A stretch of DNA of 64,000 nt from Escarpia spicata (Eukaryota; Annelida; Polychaeta; Sabellida; Siboglinidae), in NCBI GenBank assembly GCA_963995525.1, contig OZ023207.1:5233944-5297943 (forward strand), given 5' to 3'. A program made the position numbers and the translations under genes. The notes beneath the pieces are model-generated. The model saw only the letters and a list, made by a program, of their open reading frames with translations, was not told where the DNA came from and searched no databases. Below are positions 35,241 through 42,632 of the stretch, piece after piece (within the stretch, counting starts at the first letter, position 1; each line of letters starts with the position of its first letter).

Positions 35241-35631
35241 AGTTTAGAAGATAAATGGGGGCATGCGAGCAATCACCATAAAGAATGTAATCTAGGTTCT
35301 CTCACCAAAACCGGAGACCAAAAATGATTTATTTCATAGCCTGAGGTGTGTACCTCTTCTACCACTCCCCATTTCATTTTTTGTTTCATCTGAACATCCT
35401 TGATCGAAAATATAAACGATAATTTATGTACCTCCACACATGGAAAACAGGGATGTTTGATGGCATCTATAATCAGTTAGACCCTACTAAACTTGAATGT
35501 CTTTAGTTTATAATAAAATATCTAAATCGTAAACTAAAATAGTATTGTCTCTAATTATTTTACAAAACCTACATATAAAATGCACAAACGAGGTAGCGAA
35601 TCGTTGTTCCTAGAGTGTAGTTTCATTTTTG
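35241..35631. other. non-coding spacer
   Basis: AT-rich; no gene or repeat recognised. Confidence 0.5.
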
Positions 35632-35635
35632 CTAA

Positions 35636-35859
35636 GGGATCATCTCGGAACATCGATGTCCGATGTCAAGCGAAATAATTTTTGTTTGGGGGACTGGGGT
35701 CTGAGGCAGTTTTATCTGGCGTCGGACATCGGCCGACACTCTTAATTATACTGGTATCATCATATAATAATGTTTAAAAAATTGGGTGGGTGGGGGGGGG
35801 CTGAGGCAAGATTAAAGTAATTTCGTCTGATATCGGACATCGACGTTCTGAGATGACCC
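35636..35859. mobile_element. small MITE-like element, 224 bp
   Basis: Inverted arms of about 45 bp: GGGATCATCTCGGAACATCG at the left end and, reverse-complemented from the right end, GGGTCATCTCAGAACGTCGA; both continue into GATGTCCGAT(G/A)TCA(A/G). The 4-mer CTAA directly flanks both sides (35,632-35,635 and 35,860-35,863). No coding capacity. Confidence 0.7.
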
Positions 35860-35863
35860 CTAA

Positions 35864-36004
35864 GTGAATCGAATTGTAGACGCACCGCGCGCACCGTGCA
35901 CCTCCTAGTAGACCTACTACAAGTTAAAGGTGCACAATCACTTCGTTTGCCCATCGCCAATCCTGTTCTTTTATGTCCAGATGTGTAATGTGTGAATAGT
36001 TTAA
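35864..36004. other. non-coding sequence left of the outer transposon
   Basis: No gene. TTAA occupies 36,001-36,004, immediately outside the inverted repeat. Confidence 0.5.
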
Positions 36005-36116
36005 TTAGTGCGCACAATCTGTTTAATAAAAAAAAATTCGTACTTGTTTTTTAATCGACAAAAAAAGATGTGTCGTTACATCGGGTAGCTGGCGCGAAAG
36101 CCAATTGCGCTGTCGA
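36005..36116 (+). repeat. left terminal inverted repeat of the outer transposon
   Basis: Aligns with the reverse complement of 61,272-61,383 over its full 112 bp with small gaps. Best blocks are TGCGC, TCTGTTT, AATTCGT, TTTTAATCG, GTCGTTACA, GGTAGCTGG and AAAGCCAATTGCGC, all in the same order. Confidence 0.8.
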
Positions 36117-36924
36117 TTTCCTAAAATTAGACAGTCACGTGCTTTACGCGAGACCAGATATCCAGGCCAGCTTACGAAAACATCAACAACAGAGAAGAGC
36201 GAACACGTGGTGGTAGAATGAATAGAAGGTACGTATTACACTGTCACAATTGGTAACGCGAACATGTATGATACCAAGCGGTGTATTAATCCAAAGTGAA
36301 TTAGCCAACGTTAATAAAAGTGAGTGACATCTGCGACAGTGCATTGCGAATTTACGTCATCATTTGTACTGGCACTGCGCCAGAAACGGAGAGTGACACT
36401 GACAGTGGGCATAATAAGATAATACAGGGGCCGATTTGATATGTATTGACATGGCTACGGCGAATCACGTTAATAAACTATTTATTACGAAAATACAGTA
36501 CGATAGTAGATTACCTGACGGCGACGGCGCATAATGGGAAATAACATTGTTTTGGCAGTGTAGCGACTGTGCATTTTAAGGGAGCAGTAATTATATTATG
36601 TTCATCAAATACGTCAAACAAGGGGGGTATAAATTTCGGCGGTTGAAACCAGGGAGCTGAGCCCCATTATTTTTGCAAATGATGTGCAGTTGGGATTTTT
36701 TGTGACCCTCTGGGATGGAGGGCGATCAATGGCTTTTATTCAGATTCAGCCCCTCCCCTCAATTTTCACCTAATTCCGACACCTATTATAGTATTTATGA
36801 ATATATATATATATATATATGAAAGTTGTTATATTGCTGACATTTTTTCTGTTAATGCATATTTAGCATCGTATTTTAATTACGTAATGTAATAAATATG
36901 CATGTTATGCGACAACCAAGAATA
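36117..36924. other. outer-transposon 5' region before the Polinton
   Basis: Non-coding. A (TA)n run lies at 36,804-36,820. A very short ATG exon ending in a good donor (AAG before GTACGT at 36,229) might be an upstream exon of the P2X7-type gene now split from it by the Polinton, but this is a guess. Confidence 0.4.
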
Positions 36925-36930
36925 TGCCTA
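36925..36930. repeat. Polinton target-site duplication, left
   Basis: TGCCTA, identical to 54,666-54,671. Six-base duplications are the rule for Polintons. Confidence 0.93.
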
Positions 36931-37166
36931 AGTAGTAGTCATGTGGCTGAAGCCCCCGTGTAAAAAGGTCACGCACTCAAGATCAAAGAAACATCAAAGA
37001 AATAGGCTCCTCCCCAAAATTTTTTCCTAAAACTTAGCACCCTATGCGCGCCTATACAGAAAAAGTCAACATCAAAGGATTTGTACTTTTTCCTAAAACG
37101 TCAGACCTATACAGAAAAAGTCAACTGATTGATGGGCCACCCATAGATGTTGACCTGTTGCCCTTT
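36931..37166 (+). repeat. Polinton left terminal inverted repeat
   Basis: Identical base for base to the reverse complement of 54,430-54,665. Contains internal direct repeats of TATACAGAAAAAGTCAAC. Beyond 37,166 similarity continues in degraded form. Confidence 0.97.
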
Positions 37167-37178
37167 TCTGTTCGACCC

Positions 37179-37314
37179 GTTACCCTTTAGTGTGTGCTTC
37201 TTTTCTCTATGCGTGATTGACAGACCCAACGACAAATCAGAGGCTGGAAGTTACCCTTTAGTGTGTGTTCTCTATGCGTGATTGACAGACCCAACGACAA
37301 ATCAGAGGCTGGAA
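37179..37314 (+). repeat. tandem duplication just inside the left TIR
   Basis: A unit containing GTTACCCTTTAGTGTGTG and ACAGACCCAACGACAAATCA occurs twice in tandem (about 37,179-37,249 and 37,250-37,314). The right side has a single, diverged counterpart near 54,310-54,420. Confidence 0.85.
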
Positions 37315-37352
37315 CCCGCCCAGCCGTATTAATGATTGGCTACTAAGCCTAC

Positions 37353-37358
37353 TATATA
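37353..37358 (+). promoter_or_regulatory. TATA box of the NADAR gene
   Basis: TATATA, 39 nt before the ATG at 37,392 and followed by GGGCGG. See the same spacing at other Polinton genes. Confidence 0.55.
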
Positions 37359-37391
37359 GTATGGGCGGCCGGTGACGTGAACAGTAGCAGC

Positions 37392-37853
37392 ATGGCGATG
37401 ACTCCCGCTATACATTTCCGTGGGAGTGCGTCGTTCCTATCGAACTGGTATCCGTGTCGAGTGGCGGCGTATGGTCGGGGCTTCAGATCCGTAGAGCACG
37501 CTTATCATTATAGAAAAGCGATGTTTCACGACGATACCCAAACTGCTGAGTGTATCAAATGGGCGTGGTCGGGGTATTGCGCAAAACGCCGGAGTTCCAG
37601 AATCGAGAAAAGGAGAACGGACGCCGACTGGTACGCCGTTAGGGTCGCGTGCATGAAGTCCCTGCTGAGGAGCAAGTTCGGGGGGTCCAAGAAGTTGAAA
37701 GACGCCCTATTGGCTACCGGGGAAGCCGAATTGGTGGAGTGGGTGCCGTCGCACGATGGCTTCTGGGGTATTGGCATTGGCGGCAGAGAGGGCCAGAATA
37801 TGCTCGGTAAATTAGTGATGGAGGTGCGCGAGGAGCTTAGAAGAAACGAATAA
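37392..37853 (+). CDS. NADAR (YbiA/DUF1768) family protein
   Basis: 153 residues, the usual length of a single NADAR domain. Diagnostic blocks: FRGSASFLSNWYP at the N-terminus, FRSVEHAYHYRKA, LLATGEAELVEW, FWGIGIGGREGQNMLGKLVM near the C-terminus. NADAR proteins hydrolyse N-glycosidic bonds of ADP-ribose-type or riboflavin intermediates; some bacterial members remove ADP-ribose from DNA bases and act as antitoxins to DarT. First gene of the rightward block, with its own TATA box. I use the first ATG; an in-frame GTG upstream is unlikely in a eukaryote. The role in a Polinton is inference: reversing host ADP-ribosylation or repairing NAD metabolites. Confidence 0.88.
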   Translation: MAMTPAIHFRGSASFLSNWYPCRVAAYGRGFRSVEHAYHYRKAMFHDDTQTAECIKWAWSGYCAKRRSSRIEKRRTDADWYAVRVACMKSLLRSKFGGSKKLKDALLATGEAELVEWVPSHDGFWGIGIGGREGQNMLGKLVMEVREELRRNE

Positions 37854-37856
37854 AGG
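37849..37856 (+). promoter_or_regulatory. AATAAAGG element upstream of the ATPase gene
   Basis: Overlaps the NADAR stop codon, lies 42 nt before the ATPase ATG and is followed by GGGCGG. It could serve as a TATA-like box for the ATPase and as an AATAAA poly(A) signal for NADAR. Confidence 0.45.
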
Positions 37857-37891
37857 GGGCGGTTGCGGCCGCGTGCGCGACAGTCGTGGAT

Positions 37892-38515
37892 ATGAGCAGC
37901 GTGCCGTTGAAGCATCCGTTTACGTGTATTGTGGCCGGCCCCACGGGGTGCGGCAAGACTACTTTCGTCGCTCGCCTAATACGGCATTCGGATGTCATGA
38001 TCGAGCCGCCGCCCGAGAAAGTCCTGTGGTGCTACGGCCAGTGGCAGGACGCCTACAAGACGATGCCGCCTACAATAGAATTCGTAGAGGGTCTACCGGA
38101 TCCGACGCGCTTAGACGGTAAAATGAGGACGCTTTTAGTGCTCGATGACCTCATGGAGGAAACCAATAGTCGGGTCACGACCCTGTTTACTAAAAAAAGC
38201 CATCACTGTAACACGTCCGTCGTACAGTTGCTGCAGAATATGTTTCCGAAAGGAAAAGAGAGCCGCACGATTAGTCTGAACGCTCAATATATGGTACTAT
38301 TCAAGAGTCCCCGGGATGCCGGTCAAGTAGGTCACCTAGCAAAACAGATGTATCCGCGTAAGGTTGACTACATGATCGAGTCTTTCAAGGACGCCACGTC
38401 GGACGCGTACGGCTATCTTTTCGTAGATTTGAAACAGGAAACGGAGGAGTCCATGCGCATGCGCACGTGTATATTTCCAGACGATCGCCTCCAGTACGCC
38501 TACGTGAGGCGATAA
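37892..38515 (+). CDS. ATP: FtsK/HerA-type genome packaging ATPase
   Basis: 207 residues from the first ATG. Walker A is GPTGCGKTTF (residues 15-24); Walker B is LLVLDDLM (about 88-95) with two Asp in the hydrophobic strand; a downstream QNMFPKGKESR and ISLNAQYMVLF match sensor-type segments of poxvirus A32-like ATPases. In the family the enzyme pumps the DNA into the preformed capsid. Follows the NADAR gene by 38 nt. Confidence 0.93.
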   Translation: MSSVPLKHPFTCIVAGPTGCGKTTFVARLIRHSDVMIEPPPEKVLWCYGQWQDAYKTMPPTIEFVEGLPDPTRLDGKMRTLLVLDDLMEETNSRVTTLFTKKSHHCNTSVVQLLQNMFPKGKESRTISLNAQYMVLFKSPRDAGQVGHLAKQMYPRKVDYMIESFKDATSDAYGYLFVDLKQETEESMRMRTCIFPDDRLQYAYVRR

Positions 38516-38517
38516 AA
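38512..38517 (+). promoter_or_regulatory. TATA-like box, small conserved gene
   Basis: GATAAAAGG with ATAAAA 43 nt before ATG 38,556, followed by AGGGCGCC; overlaps the ATPase stop codon. Confidence 0.45.
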
Positions 38518-38555
38518 GGAGGGCGCCGTCACTGGGCGCGTCATTCGCTTTAAGG

Positions 38556-38912
38556 ATGACGGACCGTGTGAAGAGGCATGTCCTGGCGTTGCAGCTGCTG
38601 AGCCGCACTAAGAAGAACGTCGCACTGCGAAAGGCCGTAATCGCCCACGCCGACGCCGACCTCGTGTGTAGTCTGTGCGATTGCGCCTACAACATTCTTA
38701 TTGGGAACGTGACAATATCGGCGAAGCAGAAAAAAGTACTGGCAAAATACAAGAATCATTTGCGTAAGCTGGCGAACAAAAAGGTGCCCGTCAAACAGAA
38801 ACGGGCCATTCTGCAAACGGGGTCGGGCGCCTTTCTGACGGCCCTGCTGGCACCGTTAGCAAGCACCGTTTTACTGCCCCTGCTCAGACAGACTTTCGGC
38901 GGGAAAAAGTGA
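38556..38912 (+). CDS. small conserved Polinton protein with C-terminal hydrophobic segment
   Basis: 118 residues, basic (many Lys in the middle: KQKKVLAKYKNHLRKLANKK). The C-terminal third, QTGSGAFLTALLAP followed by LASTVLLPLL, is a hydrophobic hairpin-like stretch. Similar Lys-rich plus Gly/Leu-rich proteins recur in invertebrate Polintons. A membrane-active or minor virion role is possible but unproven. No catalytic motif. Confidence 0.8.
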   Translation: MTDRVKRHVLALQLLSRTKKNVALRKAVIAHADADLVCSLCDCAYNILIGNVTISAKQKKVLAKYKNHLRKLANKKVPVKQKRAILQTGSGAFLTALLAPLASTVLLPLLRQTFGGKK

Positions 38913-38916
38913 GAGG

Positions 38917-39651
38917 ATGCAGCACGCAAAGAAGATGGCGTTGGTCGATCCGCGATTGGTGGAGAGCCTACTGCCGCTCATCGACCAACCGCCGAGCACG
39001 ACCCGGTCGCGTGCGATGAGTAGCCTGGACAGTGACATGAAAAACGTTCTAGAACGATCGGATTTATCGGATTACGATAAGGCGGTGTCGTACAATCAGC
39101 TGTTGGGCCGCTACAACGCGCTAGAGGCGGCCCGAGCGGCGCAGCCAGTACGCGTGTCGGTGGTGAGCGAGTCGACGCCGGCGGCAGAGGCGACAACGAC
39201 GGCGGCGCCGCCCTCGGACGCCATAGAGCGCGAAATAGTGGACAGCGTGCCGAAAACCCTGAAAGCGAAAGCCGGCCGACTTATTGCAAAAATGAAATCC
39301 GATCCGCTGTGTCGATGGAACGACCGCGGCGAGTTCGTGTACGACGGTCGAACGGTTAAGGGGAGCAACATGGTCGACCTCGTGAACGACCTTATGCGAA
39401 CACGAAAGAAGATGGCCCCTCCTGTAGGGTGGCAAACGTTCGGGGAGCGCATGAGGGGACTGAACGTTCCTATGGAGTTCGTCGGTAACCCCCGGTATCG
39501 GAAGGCCATGCAGCAGTCGAAACGGGTAGAAGAGACGGCGTCGACGCCGGCTAAGCCCATTCGGCTCGGCAAGACGTGGACGCAGCAACACAGACGGACC
39601 GCCGTTAAAAAACGCCGTAGCGAAGCGCAAGAGTGGGAGACGTCGTCTTAA
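38917..39651 (+). CDS. conserved Polinton protein of unknown function, 244 aa
   Basis: Starts 4 nt after the previous stop, so probably co-transcribed. Three parts: an N-terminal helical region (residues 1-75, MALVDPRLVESLLPL; SSLDSDMKNVL; YNQLLGRY), an Ala/Thr/Pro linker (about 80-105) and a folded C-terminal region (about 110-215) with CRWNDRGEFVYDGRTV, SNMVDLVNDLMR and PPVGWQTFGERM. It ends in a basic tail. This three-part protein is a regular companion of animal Polintons, often near the ATPase and integrase. I know no established function. Confidence 0.8.
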   Translation: MQHAKKMALVDPRLVESLLPLIDQPPSTTRSRAMSSLDSDMKNVLERSDLSDYDKAVSYNQLLGRYNALEAARAAQPVRVSVVSESTPAAEATTTAAPPSDAIEREIVDSVPKTLKAKAGRLIAKMKSDPLCRWNDRGEFVYDGRTVKGSNMVDLVNDLMRTRKKMAPPVGWQTFGERMRGLNVPMEFVGNPRYRKAMQQSKRVEETASTPAKPIRLGKTWTQQHRRTAVKKRRSEAQEWETSS

Positions 39652-39659
39652 GATCAGCA

Positions 39660-39824
39660 ATGCGAAGGTCGGTGATCGTCGTCGTAGCCGCCACAGTGCT
39701 TGTCCTCGTCTACGTCGGCATATTGGCGTGCGTCAATCGTGATTGTTTATCAACGTTGTCATGGTGTCCGGGTGGACTCGTGGCGCTAAACGAAAGCGTC
39801 GTCAACGAGACGATTCTCTTCTGA
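39660..39824 (+). CDS. small single-pass membrane protein
   Basis: 54 residues from the first ATG: two Arg, then a strongly hydrophobic helix (SVIVVVAATVLVLVYVGILA), then a short Cys-containing tail. It overlaps the start of the integrase by 64 nt in another frame. No family recognised; the frame is too short to be secure. Confidence 0.45.
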   Translation: MRRSVIVVVAATVLVLVYVGILACVNRDCLSTLSWCPGGLVALNESVVNETILF

Positions 39825-40864
39825 GGCGCGCCTATTACGACCCGAAACAGGCGGGCAGCTATGGCGGCGTCGACGCATTGTATAGGGGGGTCGCAGCACG
39901 CAAACCGGTCGTCGAGCGGTGGCTTGCGGCCCAAGATACGTACACCCTGCACAAACCGGTTAAACGAAAGTTCAAACGACGCTGCGTTATCGTCGGTGGT
40001 CGAAACCAGCAGTGGCAAGCCGATTTGGTCGACGTCGCTACACTGAAAAAATTCAATGACGGCATAACGTTTCTATTGACGGTTATCGACGTCTTCTCGA
40101 AGCGGGCGTGGTGCGTCCCGTTGAAGAGTAAGTCGGGACCGTCTCTCGTCGCGGCCTTCGAGACCCTGTTGCAGGCGGAACGACCGCCGCACGCCCTGCA
40201 GACGGACAAGGGGATGGAGTTTCTCAACGCCCCCCTACAGAAACTCTTGAGGAGCCACGGCGTTCGTCATTTCGTGACGCATAACGAGGAGACTAAGGCG
40301 AGCGTCGTGGAACGCTTCAATAGGACGCTGAAGACGCGCATGTGGCGCTATTTTACGAAGCATCAGACGCTGCGACACGTAGAGGCGTTGCCGCAGCTCG
40401 TACGATCGTACAACAACGCCTACCATCGAAGCATCGGCAGGACGCCGGCGAGCGTTAACGCCGAAAACCAGGAGAGCGTATGGCAACGACTGTACGGGGG
40501 CGCCTCCGGCGGTGGTAAACCGAAACTGCAAGAGGGAGACCGCGTGCGCATCAGCAAGGTGAAGGGTCGGTTCAGAAAAGGGTACATGGCTAACTGGAGC
40601 GAAGAGCTCTTCACCATCGTAGAGGCGCATCCGTCCGAGCCGCCCGTGTATCGGCTGGAGGACGACGCCGGGACGCCGGTAGAGGGCACCTTTTACGAGG
40701 AGGAGGTACAACGCGTGATCGTCCCGAAGGACAAACTGTATCGCGTGGAAGACGTTCTACGGCGCCGTAAGGGGGGTACTGAAGTGCTCGTGAAATGGAG
40801 CGGCTATCCGGCCTCGTTCAACAGCTGGATCGACGCCGGGGCGCTCGTGGACTATAAAGGGTAG
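39761..40864 (+). CDS. INT: retroviral-type integrase with C-terminal chromodomain
   Basis: 367 residues from the first ATG. N-terminal Polinton-type region with YYDPKQAGSYGGV and WLAAQDTYTLHKP replaces the classical HHCC finger. The catalytic core has D in QWQADLVDV, D in LQTDKGMEF and E in ASVVERFNRT (DDE triad). A small SH3-like region (DRVRISKVKGRFRKGY) follows, then a chromodomain at about 325-365: YRVEDVLRRR, LVKWSGYP, SWID. Integrates the element and makes the 6-bp duplication; the chromodomain may bias targeting to methylated chromatin. Confidence 0.96.
   Translation: MVSGWTRGAKRKRRQRDDSLLRRAYYDPKQAGSYGGVDALYRGVAARKPVVERWLAAQDTYTLHKPVKRKFKRRCVIVGGRNQQWQADLVDVATLKKFNDGITFLLTVIDVFSKRAWCVPLKSKSGPSLVAAFETLLQAERPPHALQTDKGMEFLNAPLQKLLRSHGVRHFVTHNEETKASVVERFNRTLKTRMWRYFTKHQTLRHVEALPQLVRSYNNAYHRSIGRTPASVNAENQESVWQRLYGGASGGGKPKLQEGDRVRISKVKGRFRKGYMANWSEELFTIVEAHPSEPPVYRLEDDAGTPVEGTFYEEEVQRVIVPKDKLYRVEDVLRRRKGGTEVLVKWSGYPASFNSWIDAGALVDYKG
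40853..40858 (+). promoter_or_regulatory. TATAAA upstream of the Arg-rich ORF
   Basis: Overlaps the integrase stop region; 43 nt before ATG 40,896 and followed by GGGTAGGGGCGG. Confidence 0.5.
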
Positions 40865-40895
40865 GGGCGGTCGCCGGACAGTCATCATCATCATC

Positions 40896-41201
40896 ATGTG
40901 GATGCGCCATATGGGGTGCTGGCGCCTACACGAGGCGGGCCTATGCAACGGTTTTTCGTTCTTTTATAAAGGCCCCTGCTGCATTGAGAGACCGCAGTGG
41001 CGCAACGATGACCGACGGGGCGACATCCAACGAGACGCCTACAAGCGGCGGCGGGCGGCCTACACACGGGGAAGCCGACGAAAACGACTCAAGCGCCTTC
41101 GCGATCGACGCCGGCGCGGACGCCGTCGACGCGTCCGCACCTATCACCCCCTCCGTCCACGAACACGCTCCATGGCATTTCTTCGGGAGCGACTGCCCTA
41201 G
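40896..41201 (+). CDS. Arg-rich ORF overlapping the two-TM gene (candidate core-type protein)
   Basis: 101 residues; roughly a third of the C-terminal 60 are Arg or Lys, with runs such as RRKRLKRLRDRRRRGRRRR. It overlaps the next gene in another frame for 194 nt. In GC-rich DNA an Arg-rich shadow frame can arise by chance, and I would normally discard it. However, it is the first ATG after a TATAAA placed at the same 43-nt distance as for other genes here. If real, it could condense DNA like adenovirus core proteins. No homolog recognised. Confidence 0.4.
   Translation: MWMRHMGCWRLHEAGLCNGFSFFYKGPCCIERPQWRNDDRRGDIQRDAYKRRRAAYTRGSRRKRLKRLRDRRRRGRRRRVRTYHPLRPRTRSMAFLRERLP
40965..40970 (+). promoter_or_regulatory. 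TATAAA upstream of the two-TM gene
   Basis: In CTTTTATAAAGGCCCC, 43 nt before ATG 41,008. Confidence 0.6.
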
Positions 41202-41355
41202 ATCCGAGATCATCTTCATATGCCAGGTCGCCATCCTGTACGCGGTCATCATCGTGAGTATATACAATCTGTCGAGAGGTCAGGGCGACTCCAACCTGTG
41301 GACGGCGCTGCTGAGTAGCTGTCTCGGCTACCTGCTCCCGAGTCCGTCTATATGA
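41008..41355 (+). CDS. conserved Polinton two-TM protein
   Basis: 115 residues from the first ATG. Hydrophilic, acidic N-terminal half, then the conserved block FFGSDCPRSEIIFICQV leading into a transmembrane helix (about residues 68-90), a short loop with NLSRGQGDSNLW, and a second hydrophobic segment LLSSCLGYLLPSPS at the very end. The DCPRSE and GYLLPSP phrases recur in invertebrate Polintons. Function unknown; membrane placement suggested. Its stop overlaps the penton ATG (ATGA). Confidence 0.78.
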   Translation: MTDGATSNETPTSGGGRPTHGEADENDSSAFAIDAGADAVDASAPITPSVHEHAPWHFFGSDCPRSEIIFICQVAILYAVIIVSIYNLSRGQGDSNLWTALLSSCLGYLLPSPSI

Positions 41356-42203
41356 TGGCGGCGGCGTCGTCTGACTTTTACCTGGTACTGCCGAGCAACG
41401 CGTCCATGAAAGAGCACCCCGAAAACACGTTGACTCACTACACCACGAAGCTGCCGCGGCGCATCGACCTGTCGGGTCAATGGGAGTGCGGTATGGTAAA
41501 TATACAGTACCCGCACACGTGGTACAACGTGAGGGTCGCGGACTCGTACTTTCATCTGTCCTGCAGGACGGCGTCGCCAAATACACTGTTTAACTTTGGC
41601 GGCGAGCCGGTTTTCCGACAGGGGCAAATTCCTTACGGGTTTTACAACAGCGCTTACGAGCTGACGCGAGAGATCAACGAGGAACTAGTGAAACTGAGCA
41701 CCGACCCCGTCAAGGCACGCCTGACGTACAGCACCATCACCAACCGGATGATGCTACATCTATCGCAGGGTGTCGAATTTCGCTTGCCGCCCGATAGCCG
41801 ACTGAAGAACGTGCTAGGTTTCGAATCGTCCGTTATCACGAGCCCCATCTTGGGACCGATGGCCGGCAGCGGAAACGCCACCTACTCCTACGAGCACGAG
41901 GGCGCGCATACGGTGGACCTGAACGCGGGTATCGACACGCTGTACGTGTACACCGATATCGTGGAGACGCGCATCGTCGGCGACACGTTTGCCCCGCTCC
42001 TTCGACCCGTCGCCATCTTGGGGCTGAACGGGGCCACTATTGCGAACTCGTTCGACCGCATTCAATACGTGCCCCTCCTGAGGCGCCAATTCGAGACGGT
42101 CGAGATCGATATAAGGGACGACTTCGGTCAACCGATACCATTCGAGGGGGGAAAACTCGTGACGACGCTTCACATCAGACGCTGCAAATCTAAACTGTTT
42201 TGA
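41352..42203 (+). CDS. minor capsid protein (penton, single jelly-roll)
   Basis: 283 residues. The N-terminus FYLVLPSNASMKEHPENT, then THYTTKLP, LSGQWECGMVNIQYPH and TWYN is the standard opening of Polinton penton-type proteins; the rest is beta-rich as expected for a single jelly-roll that fills capsid vertices. Ends VTTLHIRRCKSKLF. It is translationally coupled to the upstream gene by a 4-nt overlap. Length fits the family. Confidence 0.9.
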   Translation: MMAAASSDFYLVLPSNASMKEHPENTLTHYTTKLPRRIDLSGQWECGMVNIQYPHTWYNVRVADSYFHLSCRTASPNTLFNFGGEPVFRQGQIPYGFYNSAYELTREINEELVKLSTDPVKARLTYSTITNRMMLHLSQGVEFRLPPDSRLKNVLGFESSVITSPILGPMAGSGNATYSYEHEGAHTVDLNAGIDTLYVYTDIVETRIVGDTFAPLLRPVAILGLNGATIANSFDRIQYVPLLRRQFETVEIDIRDDFGQPIPFEGGKLVTTLHIRRCKSKLF

Positions 42204-42205
42204 CG

Positions 42206-42622
42206 ATGACGACGCGCAACGCGTACGACGACTACTACCTTCGTCAGGTCGGCGGCTCGCTACCCGTTTTCGTCGGTGGCCGAGGCCAGCGGGGTCACGG
42301 TCTGGGCAATCTCTTCGGCAGCCTGTTTCGAAGCGCCATGCCGCTTATTAAGAGGGGCGCCGTGGCGCTGGGGAAGCGCTTCCTTAACACGGGCATACGT
42401 ACGGCGCAGGACGTCGTCGCCGGCCAGAATCTGAAACAGGCGGTAAAAAAGCGCGCGAAAGAGGCCGGCGCCGACCTACTCGACGGCCTACTGAATAAGC
42501 CGCCGCCGAAAAAACGCCGCCGCCGCCGAATAAAACCGCCGGGTAAGGCGGCAACGGCCAGTAAGAAGAAGGGGCGCCGCCCGAAACGGACGTCACCGCC
42601 GAGCGATATATTCAGTCGTTAG
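42206..42622 (+). CDS. basic minor virion protein (pVI/pX-like)
   Basis: 138 residues from the first ATG. N-terminal YYLRQVGGSLPVFVGG and QRGHGLGNLFGSLFRSAMPL form the amphipathic/Gly-rich signature common to Polinton and adintovirus minor virion proteins; then KRFLNTGIRTAQDVVAG and a very basic C-terminus (PPKKRRRRRIK; KKKGRRPKR). The amphipathic start could be membrane-active and the tail DNA-binding. The analogy to adenovirus pVI/pX is by composition and position between penton and hexon-like genes. Begins 2 nt after the penton stop. Confidence 0.75.
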   Translation: MTTRNAYDDYYLRQVGGSLPVFVGGRGQRGHGLGNLFGSLFRSAMPLIKRGAVALGKRFLNTGIRTAQDVVAGQNLKQAVKKRAKEAGADLLDGLLNKPPPKKRRRRRIKPPGKAATASKKKGRRPKRTSPPSDIFSR

Positions 42623-42632
42623 GAAACCCAAA

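Noticed and set aside
37377..37391. In-frame GTG start for the NADAR gene (similar non-ATG starts for ATPase, integrase, POLB and others)
   Set aside because: A eukaryotic element should use ATG, and the first ATG fits the TATA spacing and domain start in each case.
39121..39660. Large antisense frames across the Polinton genes (also 43,173-43,835 and 46,717-47,328)
   Set aside because: Shadow frames of GC-rich coding sequence; no motif, promoter or composition supports them.
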